Assembly (NCBI RefSeq): GCF_041260155.1
Contig: NC_091941.1
Coordinates: 24,309,247-24,373,246 of the forward strand
Direction: 5' to 3'
DNA: 64,000 nt
Source: Ptychodera flava
Taxonomy: Eukaryota > Hemichordata > Enteropneusta > Ptychoderidae
Under the pieces are notes generated by a model. It made no database searches. It was not told where the DNA came from and saw only the letters and a list, made by a program, of their open reading frames with translations. Position 1 is the first letter of the stretch. Every line of letters starts with the position of its first letter. Position numbers and translations under genes: made by a program. This document shows positions 45,001 to 57,532 of the stretch, one piece after another.

Positions 45001-46210
45001 TGTGTGAACTCCTTGTGGAGTAAAATTTTTCGATGTTCGCAAAATAAGTCTGTGAAAACTTTATTAGCTTTAAAGCTTTAGAATTAGCCCCATAGGTTGT
45101 AGATCAAAAATGTATTTACAGTTTAAGAGTCCGAATATCTGTCCCCGAGGTGCATTCTACCACAATTCACACAAATTTCCTGTCAATGCTTATTGGAGAC
45201 AGTTTTAGCGAGATCTTCGGATCTGTGCCTCGTCGGGTTCGTTTGCGATGGCGTCTGAAGTTGGCGGAAAAGCTGATCCAACCTGACATAAGTGATTTGT
45301 TTCCCTTTTTGTGAACTTGTTTTTCCGGCCATCAAATCGAATCGCGGCGAATCCATCTGGGGAAGAGGCTTTTTGTGAACGGCTTACGTAAGAGCGATCA
45401 TTTATTGATCATCTCACCTTCACTGCTGTCGGTGACGTCTTTGTTATCTTCGACTGTCCTACCAAATTATGGAACTTTCCCACGATTGGGTTGTACATCT
45501 GATGTAAAATACGTGAATAATTTGACGTAATCACGAGAAATGTGTTCGACAACGCTGCTAGTTGGTGGACAAATTAATATGTTTTGTCGGTGTGAAACGC
45601 ATTTGGTGCTCAAAGAAAGGCAAATCTGATCAAAGCTTGGATTATGCACAGTCGCTCTATCCATAGAGGGACCGTGTGGATTATGGAATGTTTGTGGACA
45701 GTTTAGAGTCGAGTGCATGCGAATATCATGGTATTACTCATAGAAAGTGCAGGGTGTACTGTTGTGCTATTCAACCAGTCTACGGGACCCCCCCCAAAAA
45801 AATCCCTTATGCAATCACTGTGCTTGCTTACCTGGTCTGAATATAAGGATCCGCCGGCCTTCACTGTCCCTATCAGGTAACGCCACATCCATGCCCATGT
45901 CCCATACATGCTGGATCTTCGACGGTCGCAGTTCGTCGAAAACCTCACGGTATTCCCTGCGTACTTCGTAGTACCGACACAGCTGTTGAAACGCCCTCTT
46001 CACGTCGAATTTCTTGGCCCTCAGAAACCTCAGCAGGAACGCATCGTCTCTTCGGAACTTGATGTCCGCTCGGGTGTTGGTCAGGGCCCGCAGGGTCTGG
46101 ATGTACCCCGATCGGGTGGCTGGGTCCTCGTTCAGCTCCCTCTTGGCTATGTCTTGCAGCTCTTCGCTGAGGGTGCATACGTACGGCGTGTCGCTCTCTT
46201 TGAACGGCAT
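42068..46210 (-). CDS. CRAL-TRIO (Sec14-like) lipid-transfer protein, alpha-TTP/clavesin type
   Basis: Family members bind hydrophobic ligands (tocopherol, retinal, phosphoinositides) and move them between membranes. Four exons join in frame: 46210-45832, 44021-43828, 43513-43403 and 42331-42068, giving 315 aa. Residues 1-75 form the CRAL-TRIO N-terminal helical domain with LLRFLRAKKFDVKRA. The lipid-binding fold follows with GVVFIGDFIDYSMKQ, IKGFHFINTP, RPLMSEKMRQR and MHLHGDE...LPTDCGGT. K224 and R228 in EKMRQR align with the alpha-TTP residues K217 and R221 that contact PIP2. The roughly 40-residue C-terminal tail beyond the fold is more like clavesin than alpha-TTP. Exon boundaries and length fit the family. 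The exact orthologue cannot be told by eye. Intron 1 holds a MITE. Confidence 0.92.
42482..42775. mobile_element. MITE with nested inverted repeats in CRAL-TRIO 3' intron
   Basis: TGGGTGGCATT at 42482-42492 pairs with AATGCCACCCA at 42765-42775. Inside, GGTTACCCAGACTGCATTT (42664) pairs with AAGTGCAGTTTGGGTAACC (ending 42738), with CTCTCAT/ATGAGAG at the tip. The element lies in the last intron of the CRAL-TRIO gene. Confidence 0.6.
44822..45163 (+). mobile_element. MITE family A, copy 6 (CRAL-TRIO intron 1)
   Basis: It starts TTAAGGTAGTAAGCACCTCG and ends CCCCGAGGTGCATTCTACC, with interior AAAATGGCCGCCATTTATAC and GAGAAACAAATTACC. It is antisense to the host gene. Confidence 0.8.
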
Positions 46211-46590
46211 TCTTCCACGGAATTGCTGGCTTCACGCAAACGGTTGATTGTTTCGTAAAGAGGGATGACACGCACCAGGGTTCTGATTCACGGCGCCAGC
46301 TGGCACGACACTTTCCCGTATGTTAAACAAAAAAACATGTGACGTAACTCAGATGGCCATGGTTTATTCATTCTCTCCACCGTGCAAAATATCTGAAACG
46401 CAGGTAGGCGCGACATATTTCCTAAATGTTTGTTTCCCCACGATCGTCACCTCACTTGCTCACACAATCCGTTCCCATCTACTCACATGTTTTCGAAAAA
46501 AAGAAGTGCGTATACAGAATAAATACTCGTTTACACGAGAAAAAGTACCCATTCTTGACGAGTTATTACCGCTCCGCAAATACCTGTCTT
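46211..46590. other. 5' flank of the CRAL-TRIO gene
   Basis: Upstream of the start codon the sequence is moderately GC-rich to about 46315 and probably holds the 5'UTR and promoter. I cannot locate a TATA box or a UTR splice site with confidence. Confidence 0.3.
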
Positions 46591-46593
46591 CAT

Positions 46594-46898
46594 GGGGGGG
46601 GGGGGGGGGTACTCCTGATATTTTCATACAGGTGTGCCGCTCAAGTTGTAAACATCTATCCATGTGTATTTCAAAAAAATGCCCCTATCGTTAGGGATTT
46701 GCTCACTTGACAAAGCTGAGGAATCCCCAAAGTTCTGTTACATGTGAAGGTTTTCCTAAAGCTTGGATTTGCTGTGTTATCGACCCATGCTGAGGGCAGG
46801 GTTTTTTTATGCAAAATCGACCCATGTTTATTTCTTGAAAAAGTAACCGATTCAGGCGGCACTTTACCCGTACATCTTTCTATTCAGGTACACCCCGG
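46594..46898. mobile_element. candidate MITE with GGGGTAC...CCTGA termini
   Basis: A 16-G run with TACTCCTGA at the left is approximately inverted as TTCAGGTACACCCC at the right (46884-46896). The interior repeats ATCGACCCATG twice. The termini are short and no target duplication was seen. Confidence 0.4.
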
Positions 46899-46936
46899 GA
46901 GATAGATATGTTGCCGTTGTTTCTCTGCTATCTCAC

Positions 46937-47325
<389 letters not shown>

Positions 47326-47567
47326 ATATTCTCTATACAGCGATGCAGAAACATTCTCTACTTGTGCTATATGAAGTCAGGGGTGTGCATTACAGATTAT
47401 TATATCAAACTATTATATTGATGGCGCAAATACTGCTATCTGATTAGTCTAGACGTGAATATTCGCAATATACTAGAAGTACGGTTGGAACAGGCACGAG
47501 CTGTCTGAGCTAGAGAAAAATTCCCTTTTGACGTTTCATGCCAGAATTTCAATTCAGTATTATGACA

Positions 47568-47711
47568 TAGCAATGAACCACCTAAGCAACGGGTATACCG
47601 CTGGATTTTGACCAGTTCACATCATATATGTACTAGCTATTGCTCGTACACATATGTCGGAACTGGTCAAAATCTCGTGGTATTACGTATCTGGGTGTGG
47701 TTTATTGCTCA
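47568..47711. repeat. foldback element (about 144 bp)
   Basis: TAGCAATGAACCACC at the left is mirrored by GTGTGGTTTATTGCT at the right. GGATTTTGACCAGTTC and GAACTGGTCAAAATC pair inside, closing on a TATATGTAC/GTACACATA tip. Confidence 0.75.
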
Positions 47712-49190
47712 ACTGTAGAGGGTCATTTGAATAGGGTTTTCACAACGTGGACCGTTCCTAGCGTGAAAGAAACGTTACTGCCGGAAAAAAAGCCTATATC
47801 TTTATAGATTGAATTTGTCAGTAACTGTAATGAATAAAGCGCGAATAGGTTGACGGCATTATATTTTGAGCTTTCCAAGTACTACAGGAAGTTAGACCGT
47901 GGACCGCGTTGATGCAGAGAACAAAAACGAAAGTGCAGACGAATAGCACCGAAAGTCGCAATAAAGAAACCAATAACGGCGACTGACAACAGTTGAACCC
48001 TATTGCAAAGTGCCACAGAGACACACAACCTCAAATCTGGGTACTGGTAAAATCAGATGTTGAAATGGTGACGTTTTCTCAGCTGGTTTTCTACCCGAAG
48101 TTCTTTCTATCTTCTATGCGCGACCAACATCCAGCGAGAACAACACCGCGTGCGAACGTCGCCGTCGCTCCTTAAGTTCAACCAGACTGCACAACGCATG
48201 AAAGAAGAGAGAAAATACATGATGATGCTCATGCATACCGGAAAATAGTAGGGTCGATCTTCGCGTGTTTTTTCTTATCTTTGTCGGGGAAAATTTGTAC
48301 TTTATTTTGGCAGGGGCGTCAGGGACGAATTGTTTTCGTGACATCGATTGCATAACCATCCACATTCTGCGGCACACTGCTTTCCTTTATCCTAATCTGC
48401 TTCTTAAAGTTCCATTAGCTGTATCTTCTTGCGATTTTCCGTTAGTTTTGATTGAAATGATCACTGGCTCATGTTGAATAGCCTGTCAAATAACAGAGAA
48501 TCGCATATCATTCGGAAACATACGTGCCCTACAACTAAATAACATGTGATTTTACAAGGAAAATTTCAATTTTTGTCCGGACAGAAATACAAACTCTGTT
48601 GACACGCGGATTGCAACGTAGGCATTCTTCTGCACCTGCGCGAGCCATTTACAGCAATTTCAAAATAAATATTCATTACTTATGCCAAGCACTTACGTCG
48701 TAGTCCATTGTCCGAGCACGTTGCGTAGCCAGATGTCTGGCAATCCACGACGCAATGTTGTTTTGATCCCGAAATAAACGTGAACTTGTACATCTGGCGT
48801 GATCGCGGCGTCACCATATCTGCGTTCTCCCCAGCACGCTGAGCATGCCAGACGTCAACAAACGAGCTCGGAAGGGCAACACGTTTGAACAAAAATTAGC
48901 TGTTTTATGTGGCTATAACATCACTAATCATGTTTGTTTCTTCGTAAAACAACATTTTGCAACAAATATGAGCCTCCAACATTGAATTTTCCGAGGTAAA
49001 AAATGGTCAAAAGTTACAAATAATGGCCCTTTAAGTCAAAGGTAGAGATCGTTTTCTTTCTCTTTTCTTTGACCTCGGTATTCGGCGTCTTTCGGCAGAG
49101 GATGATCTTTGTCACAATATGTGAAAGGCAAAACGATGGAGAGAAGGTAGACGACAGAGCATATCTCTAGATTTTTATTGTAATCTGATT
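47712..49190. other. intergenic, no recognised gene
   Basis: Mixed-composition DNA with short open frames and no family resemblance. Structured repeats were not identified. Confidence 0.4.
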
Positions 49191-49194
49191 GACG

Positions 49195-49537
49195 TTAAAG
49201 GGAGTGGATTGGCCGTCTGCGGATGTGCACATGGGACCCGTACAATGGGTCTGTTGCTAGGCAAACCTATCCCATCATCCCTTGTGCACATCCAAAACGT
49301 TAAAATGGCGGCCGAAACAGCTTCATATAAACGAAAGGGACGCAACCAAAGTTTATTTGACATAGTCTTGCAGTTGTTAGGAAGCCACAAAACTGGCTAA
49401 CTATTAACATGCATTAAATGCTGAATTTGTTTTTTTGTTTCAAATCTGCTCGCCATTGATAGCCAATTTCTTGGAGGAGGCAGTGTTTATCAACAAGAAA
49501 GCCGCGCAGCCGCAGACGGGACGACCCCTCCCTTTAA
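49195..49537. mobile_element. TTAA-flanked MITE, copy 1
   Basis: TTAA occurs at both edges (49195-49198 and 49534-49537). The inverted termini AGGGAG...CCGTCTGCGG and CCGCAGACGG...CTCCCT match at about 18 of 24 positions. Just inside the left end is TGGGACCCGTACAATGGGTC, whose counterpart occurs in the element at 61394-61632. TTAA duplications are typical of piggyBac-type transposition. Confidence 0.75.
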
Positions 49538-52500
49538 ACCTTGCTACATGATTCACGAACACAGTACTCTTCCTGAGAACTTTTCATCAACATGCACCAT
49601 TGCCCCCATTTTTGCGGTGAATTGAGGCAAATAGCAAATAAACAGCGCCACCTAACCACTGTAAACAATCCTGAAACACGATAGAGATGTGAAAACCCAG
49701 CACTTAAGTGTGCTATTTCTGAAGACGAAGAGAACTTGCATCAAACGGATCAAAACGCTAAAGAGCGCACGGTGCACTGTTGGAGTGCCAACCACGTGGA
49801 GCATGACGTTGAAATTCACCAGCGAGTGACAGAATGCCGTTATTAAAAAGCCCCAACTCCCGTATAAAAGCGCGAGAACCTACGAGAGTGGTCATAATGG
49901 TGGGATATTCAAACGTACTCGGTACGCTCTGGACGTCGTCAATAAAAACCGTTAATTTAGAAATCTACCGATTAATTTTTTTCTTGGAAATTGAGGGATA
50001 TGTGTATAAGTATTTGGAGCACAATATGCTTGGTTTCTGACGAAATTAAATTTGAAATGACGTCTGGAACCAGGAAAAGGATAAAATATTTGCCGGTAAT
50101 ATCGCCGGTATAACGTTCGATGTTCAGTTTGAATCTGCATGATTGACATGATATGCAAATTGCAAATGAGTCATTAGCGATACGTTGTTTACTTTTTACG
50201 TACGTAGCGTTGATTGTTCAAAAACACCAAATACTCGGAGCGTACCGAAAGATACAAACGCACACACACTGTGTATAATAAATACATGCAAACACATTTG
50301 ATTCGGTAGTTCTCTTTTTGGAAAATTTGTTGGTCCTGAAAAGGACCGTTTTCATTTACGTTGGCCTACCTGAGCCGTACATTTTACAGACAGGAAGGCC
50401 TATACTGTCATTTTATGCCCGACATAAAGTACGTCTGGTATGTTCGGGTTGAGACCACGGACAAGTTACTTAGTACCAGCACAAATTCTGGCATAATCTC
50501 TCACTTTGTCTACACTGTCTGTATATCTTCTGTCTTCTTTTCAAATTTCAAGTTTTACCCTCGAGTCAACGTACTGTTGAAAGCGCAATCATCGCAATGC
50601 GATATGCGTAACTATCGCTTACGCTTAGTTGTTTCCAAAAGTGATATACGTTTTCTTTCCCGATCTAAAGCCGTGCATGCCTATGTAACACAAAACAAGT
50701 AGCCTCCGGAATCCAATGTGCTGACAAAACCGGATTTTTTGACGCCTGCTATCGCCTTCGGCATATTCGGTCGTCACTGCTGGGTCATTTATGCTGATCA
50801 GACGTCGAGTTGACAAACGTCGCGCCGGCGGCAGCTGAGGTCACGGTACCAATCGATCAGTCCCATAAGTTGCACTCAAATGTCCATGCTCGATCCCCAT
50901 CACAGCTAGCTCCAATTCATTCCTGGCAAAGAAAATTCCCGAAGCTACCTCTAGTGCTCATCAGTGACCGCTATCTTCATAAAGCCAGTTGACATAGTGT
51001 GATTAGCAGTCTGACTCTGACTACCACGCGTTTGTAATGAACTAGTATCGCGACTGCGTGGAGAGTGAAGAAGTGCAAGTGCACTCGATTTTGGCGGGAT
51101 CGCGTTCAAAGTAGCGAAATACTAGAACTCACCATTTTATAGGGAGGGATGACATTGAAATGAATACTCCGAGAGATCATGCGATCACTTTATTCTGATT
51201 TTATTTTAGGTGATTAAATATGAACAGGTTTGATTTCTAAAATAAGTATTTTTCAGAAGCTTTTTGAAATAATCATAAGACAACAAATCGACACCACGTT
51301 TCATTTCGGTCACCATAAAACTTGTAATCGAAGCCGGGGGAATAGTCGTCGGTACCCTCCCATCCGCGACAGCGCCGAGTTCATGAGACAACGAAATTTT
51401 GAAAAGGAAACTACAACTACCATCAAAGAACTGTGGAAAACACACGTTTTATAATGGAGACACAGCCCTGCCTCGCTAAACTAAGGTCGAATAAGGAAAG
51501 GATTGTTTGTAAGACAAAAGCTCTACAAAATTTGGTAGACGACTCGGCCGTTGAGCATTGTGGTAAATGTCCAACGTCGTCCATTGAAATAACCACACTC
51601 GATAAATTTGGACATCTAGTAGGCGAATTTGCTGTTCTTTCAGAACTGTTTTGATTTTTTCCCGTTCTTTCCTGAAATGCGGCATTTCTAGGACGGCGTT
51701 TGGACAAAACGGTGCTTCATTTATATCAAGGCAAATACGACTCTGCAATCAAGACTCCCTGCAAGACCGAGGAAAACTCCGATAATAGATCCCGTGGCAG
51801 AAAAACTACGGGTTGGATTTCTGCATCGTTTACCCGTATACAAAGATGCGGATAGCTATTGCCACTGCCATGATATGCATTATGTTGAATCATTCAAAAA
51901 CGCGCAGAATACAATGACAAACGCTTCGTTTTCGGACGAGAAACATATAAATACCATGACGCATGAGATCTAAGGAGTGTCGATCGATCGATCGCCTGGC
52001 AACGTCATCACGGTTTGTACAAATCCGAGGCGACGCCGCGCCGAACCTCTGCTCCAGTAAGACTTCGAAAAAGTCTATGTTCAAGACAAACCTATGGGGG
52101 AAATGAGTGGATGTATCGTATGGAAAGTAAACCGTAAAATTGGGTGAAAATAGTATACGTAAAGTCACCGTGCAGTCGATGTTTACATTATGTGGCGTGC
52201 ACGTTCTATTTTTGGAGGTGTTCAACCAGCTGTTTTAATTTGCTACTTTTTGTTCACAAAGATACCATATTAGTTATGTTTGCTCCGCCCATTTTTATCG
52301 ATTTTTCTCGGTAGGGCCCTACCGAGAGTTACCGGTTTAAAGAGAAAGGCCAGAGGAAAATCTAGAATCGTGACCATGTAACATACCCTCGTATTCGTAT
52401 TCGTGATCTTATTCAGGTTGATGATACTTTTAAATGTAAATTAAGGGTAATATAGGGCTTTTCATATTTTATGCTCGTTGTATCTAATCCAAAAATTTAG

Positions 52501-52981
52501 AGAAAGGAGAACATGGATACGGAAAACAGCTGAACACGAACATTGAGCAAAGTGATCGTTTAAAATAGACTTAGAGCACTGTTTTTGTTTTGTTTTTGTT
52601 TTTTCGCGCCGTTGATTGTATTTCGTTACGACTCCATGTTATGGCATTTCTTGTGTCTACAATCTTCCATTTCACGTCACTGTCAGATGCTATTTAGAGA
52701 GCAATGTAACCGACATAAACTGTACTCGTATACGGCTATTTTTCCAAAACACGCCACTTACTTTCTGATAGCCGAGAAACTGTGACTGTAAAACAAGAAG
52801 TCATGGTCATTAAGACTACTCAAAGTATTGAAATGCACAATCGCATTTTTATTTCAATTTATTTCATATATGTAATAATTGAGTAATAAACGACACGAAT
52901 TACAGTTCCTTAAATGCGTTGATACGTTGTAAGATATGCATTGTACAAGTGAACATACAAGTAATACAGAGATGCGGAATA
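49538..52981. other. intergenic, no recognised gene
   Basis: About 3.4 kb. Overlapping frames near 51423-51748 on the minus strand (up to 94 codons) look somewhat protein-like but match no family I know and have no splice-linked neighbours. Confidence 0.4.
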
Positions 52982-53252
52982 TGGGGTGAAAACACCGCCA
53001 AAATTATTTTTAAATCTTTATTCAAACTTATGTCATCATTATTATGCCAGCCAATTGTAAACAACAACAGTCGTGTTACCAAATAAGTTCATAATGATGT
53101 CAAGATAATGTTGTAATAATGTCGTAATCATAAACGCATCATAATGGCCAAATAATGAATAATATTGACCAAATCACAAAATAATGGCAGTATAGTGATG
53201 AGATAAGTTTGAATAAAGATTTCAAAATAATTTTGGCTGTATTCTCACTCCA
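52982..53252. mobile_element. Tc1/mariner-like MITE with TA duplication
   Basis: TA|TGGGGTGA at the left (TA at 52980-52981) and TCACTCCA|TA at the right (TA at 53253-53254) frame a 271-bp element. Inverted arms of about 53 bp share GCCAAAATTATTTT and AATCTTTATTCAAACTTAT. The element lies about 290 bp downstream of the iLBP stop codon and supplies AATAAA motifs in either orientation. Confidence 0.8.
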
Positions 53253-53538
53253 TAGTGGTAAATATAATTATGCCATTTCAAGTAAATTTGGAGCGTTGAA
53301 TGAATGTTAAGTCTGCGCGAATTTTATCCGACGCGGCAGAAAGACAATTTCAAATATGCAAATAAATGTGTAACTGAGTACTGATTAGGCGTGCAAAAAT
53401 ACATCAGAAAGATATCGATTTTGTCATTACCATAATCCCTAGTCTGGATAACAAGCGATTGTCTACATGAGATACTGTCATCAGATACATCGGGTACATT
53501 TTGAAACGAGTCTAGCTAATAGCGCGCCACATCCTGCG

Positions 53539-53937
53539 TTACTTTCGTTTGAATATTCGCTTACATACGACGTCACCGATGACACATGTCATAACCATCT
53601 CGTTACCGACGATCTCTCTCGTGATACGATGATGGACCTCTCGCTGTTCCACCTCGTCGAATGCCAGCTTCCCGTCTTCCCACGTTGCCACCATCTTCCT
53701 CATCTCGCCGGTGGGCGACATGTCTTCGAAGGGCTCTCCGATTTTGAATTTCTGCACCACGGTCTTCAGGGGCACCATCATCTTGATCTCGAAGTCGTCT
53801 CCGTCCTGCGTGACCTCACACGTCGGGGTCAGCACGCTGGCGGCTTTCCTCATGACGGTGCCGACGCCCATACCCTTCATGTACTCTTCGAAATTTTCGC
53901 TCCTCGCCAGAACCCAGGTACCGCCGAAGCCAGCCAT
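53539..53937 (-). CDS. intracellular lipid-binding protein (FABP/CRABP family), intronless
   Basis: Members are small cytosolic beta-barrels that carry fatty acids, retinoids or bile acids. The frame encodes 132 aa, the normal length. The family signature is at residues 5-17 (GGTWVLARSENFE). It is followed by the helix-turn-helix GMGVGTVMRKAA, beta strands with FKIGEPFE and the C-terminal ligand triad region RITREIVG and CKRIFKRK. The last motif keeps the carboxylate-binding arginine, with phenylalanine where many relatives have tyrosine; human FABP2 ends similarly (KRIFKKD). Most animal iLBP genes have three coding introns; this frame has none, suggesting a retrocopy or intron loss. An acceptor-like TTTCCACAG ends after 53966 on the minus strand, 28 nt before the ATG, so a 5'UTR intron is possible. 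The ligand cannot be assigned. Confidence 0.93.
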   Translation of the reverse strand: MAGFGGTWVLARSENFEEYMKGMGVGTVMRKAASVLTPTCEVTQDGDDFEIKMMVPLKTVVQKFKIGEPFEDMSPTGEMRKMVATWEDGKLAFDEVEQREVHHRITREIVGNEMVMTCVIGDVVCKRIFKRK

Positions 53938-55545
<1,608 letters not shown>

Positions 55546-55700
55546 TGATGATGGTGGTGATGATGATGATGATGATGATGAAGTAATGACGTTGACGATA
55601 TTGTTCGCTATTGTTATCCTCATTGTCATCATTATTGATGATGATGATGATAATGATGATGATGACGACGATGATGATGCTGATGATGATGATGGTGATG
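55546..55700. repeat. (GAT)n-rich imperfect trinucleotide block
   Basis: Repeated GATGATGAT tracts are interrupted by a copied GAAGTAATGACGTT segment (55580 and 55699), so a unit of about 120 bp seems duplicated. Serine-rich frames on the minus strand are a by-product. Confidence 0.85.
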
Positions 55701-55811
55701 AAGTAATGACGTTATGGAGAAACATGATTACTTTTTATTTCTTGTTAGTTAATAATATAGACTGATGTAATATTGGAGAGGCAAACGCAGGAATGCAAAC
55801 GATCCAATTTT

Positions 55812-56054
55812 GGGGGTGGACCATTTGATATCCTGGGGGGGGGGTCTGGAAGATTTAAAAAAATGTGCAACATTTTACTCCGCACACAGGACTGTACATT
55901 TGTTGTGGGAAAAAAGTATACAAATGAGGAGTGCGAGAAAAAAAAAGTTACCAGTAATTAGAGAGTGAAAAAAATTTGAACAGTGGATCAGGTACAAAAA
56001 ATGCAACCTCTGAAATCTTCCAGACCCCCCTGGATATCAAATGGTCCACCCCCC
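55812..56054. mobile_element. MITE with about 40-bp G-rich inverted termini
   Basis: GGGGGTGGACCATTTGATAT and GGTCTGGAAGATTT at the left are mirrored by AAATCTTCCAGACC and ATATCAAATGGTCCACCCCC at the right. The element is about 243 bp with an A-rich interior. No certain target duplication. Confidence 0.8.
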
Positions 56055-57530
56055 TAGAGATATACTCCAAACTGTTCAATTTAATGTTGCATTCATTCAA
56101 AGAGACCGTTGTCTTGAAAGTTAATGCCTTTCGAAGAAATGAGAAAAAAATATAACTACATACATCGAAGTGTCGGTTTTAAGCGTCGTCCGTTATAGTC
56201 AACTTACCAAGTTTTTTAATCGAATACTGTTACAGAGAACTGGATAGCGACGTTGCTCTTAGTAATGGCCTTCTTCAAAATTAAGAGCTCAATATACTGC
56301 TACAGCTCTGTAACATCGTTTCATAATAAAAGTTGTAAATTTCGACCAAAGACAGAACATGCCAAAATGTCATAATTTCGAGGCGGTGGTCGCTGACAGC
56401 TCAACATTAACAGGACAATGATTTATCACTATCACCAACATCATTCAGTAATTGAAATAAGATCCAGCCACGCAATAGGTTTGATCATAGGAAGTTGTGA
56501 CGAGCGATCTAGCCCAGGGACTCAAAAGTGAGACCCGAACGACAAATTACTGCGGGACAGGTCGAGGCTTCGAATTTATCGTTGACAAGACATGCAGTTT
56601 GGGACATGCATCTCCCTTGTACGGGTGCATGATACAATTCCAAATGATATTTGCGATACAACCCTCGATTGTAGGAGACCTAACAGGATGTTTTTGGCAT
56701 GCGTGCGGGGAGAAATGGTTCAGCCACAACATGACAGTACACGCGTATATTAACATTGTGACTTAAAGGCGTAAAATGATGTTTCAAAATGGTCGACTGG
56801 GTTGGAGTACAACTCGGGGGAAATACTCAAGCTATGAACCCTTTAGCATTCTCTACTGTTCTTCATTTTGCGTGTGGTCTTTCTGAAATTTGTGTATTTG
56901 TACCATAGCCTTAAAGCAAAGAATGGTGGTAGTTCAAACATTCATAACAATTTATTTGTCATGAAATTATGGATATATATATTTATTCATTTGAATTTTT
57001 GGCTGAATATCCCAATTTTTTATCATTTTTTTCACGAGCGAGCATATAAATAAAGAAAAGAAAGGAGGGTTTAATAGCAGATAAAACGGTCGGTACTTGT
57101 ACTATACGCTTGTGTGCATTGACTCTGTTGATTTACCAGAATATATGAGGTTTGCTCGCATCTGTAATTATCTGACGCTCGCCGGCCCGGAAAAGCAAAC
57201 AATGTTCATTAAACAGAAGTTGATTAACTCGCTGAAATTAACTGACCATAACGGATGCTTTCTCACGATAATTAATCATTTAGAAAATAGCTAGAGTAGT
57301 AGGAGTCTGGATGATGTCTCCGTCGCGATTGCTAAAAGGCGAGCGGCGTGCATGCGCGGTGGAATGATAATCACTGAGCAGTCACAAGCGCTCGGAGTTT
57401 TCAGCGAAAAATCGCATTGGGGATCATGGATATCACACATTAAACAAGAGCACGGACCCTGATAGCCCGTGAGGGCGGTAATCATGGCGATTTGGTTCTA
57501 TTAATTGTAAACAAAACCCCAATGGCCAAA
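56055..57530. other. intergenic, no recognised gene
   Basis: Short open frames only; the 89-codon frame at 56497-56766 has no family resemblance. Confidence 0.4.
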
Positions 57531-57532
57531 AA

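Noticed and set aside
48680-48892. 70-codon minus-strand frame in a CpG-richer patch
   Set aside because: No recognised motif; no linked exons.
51423-51748. Overlapping minus-strand frames of 90-94 codons
   Set aside because: Somewhat protein-like (charged, low repeat content) but no family match, no clear splice sites and no neighbouring exons.
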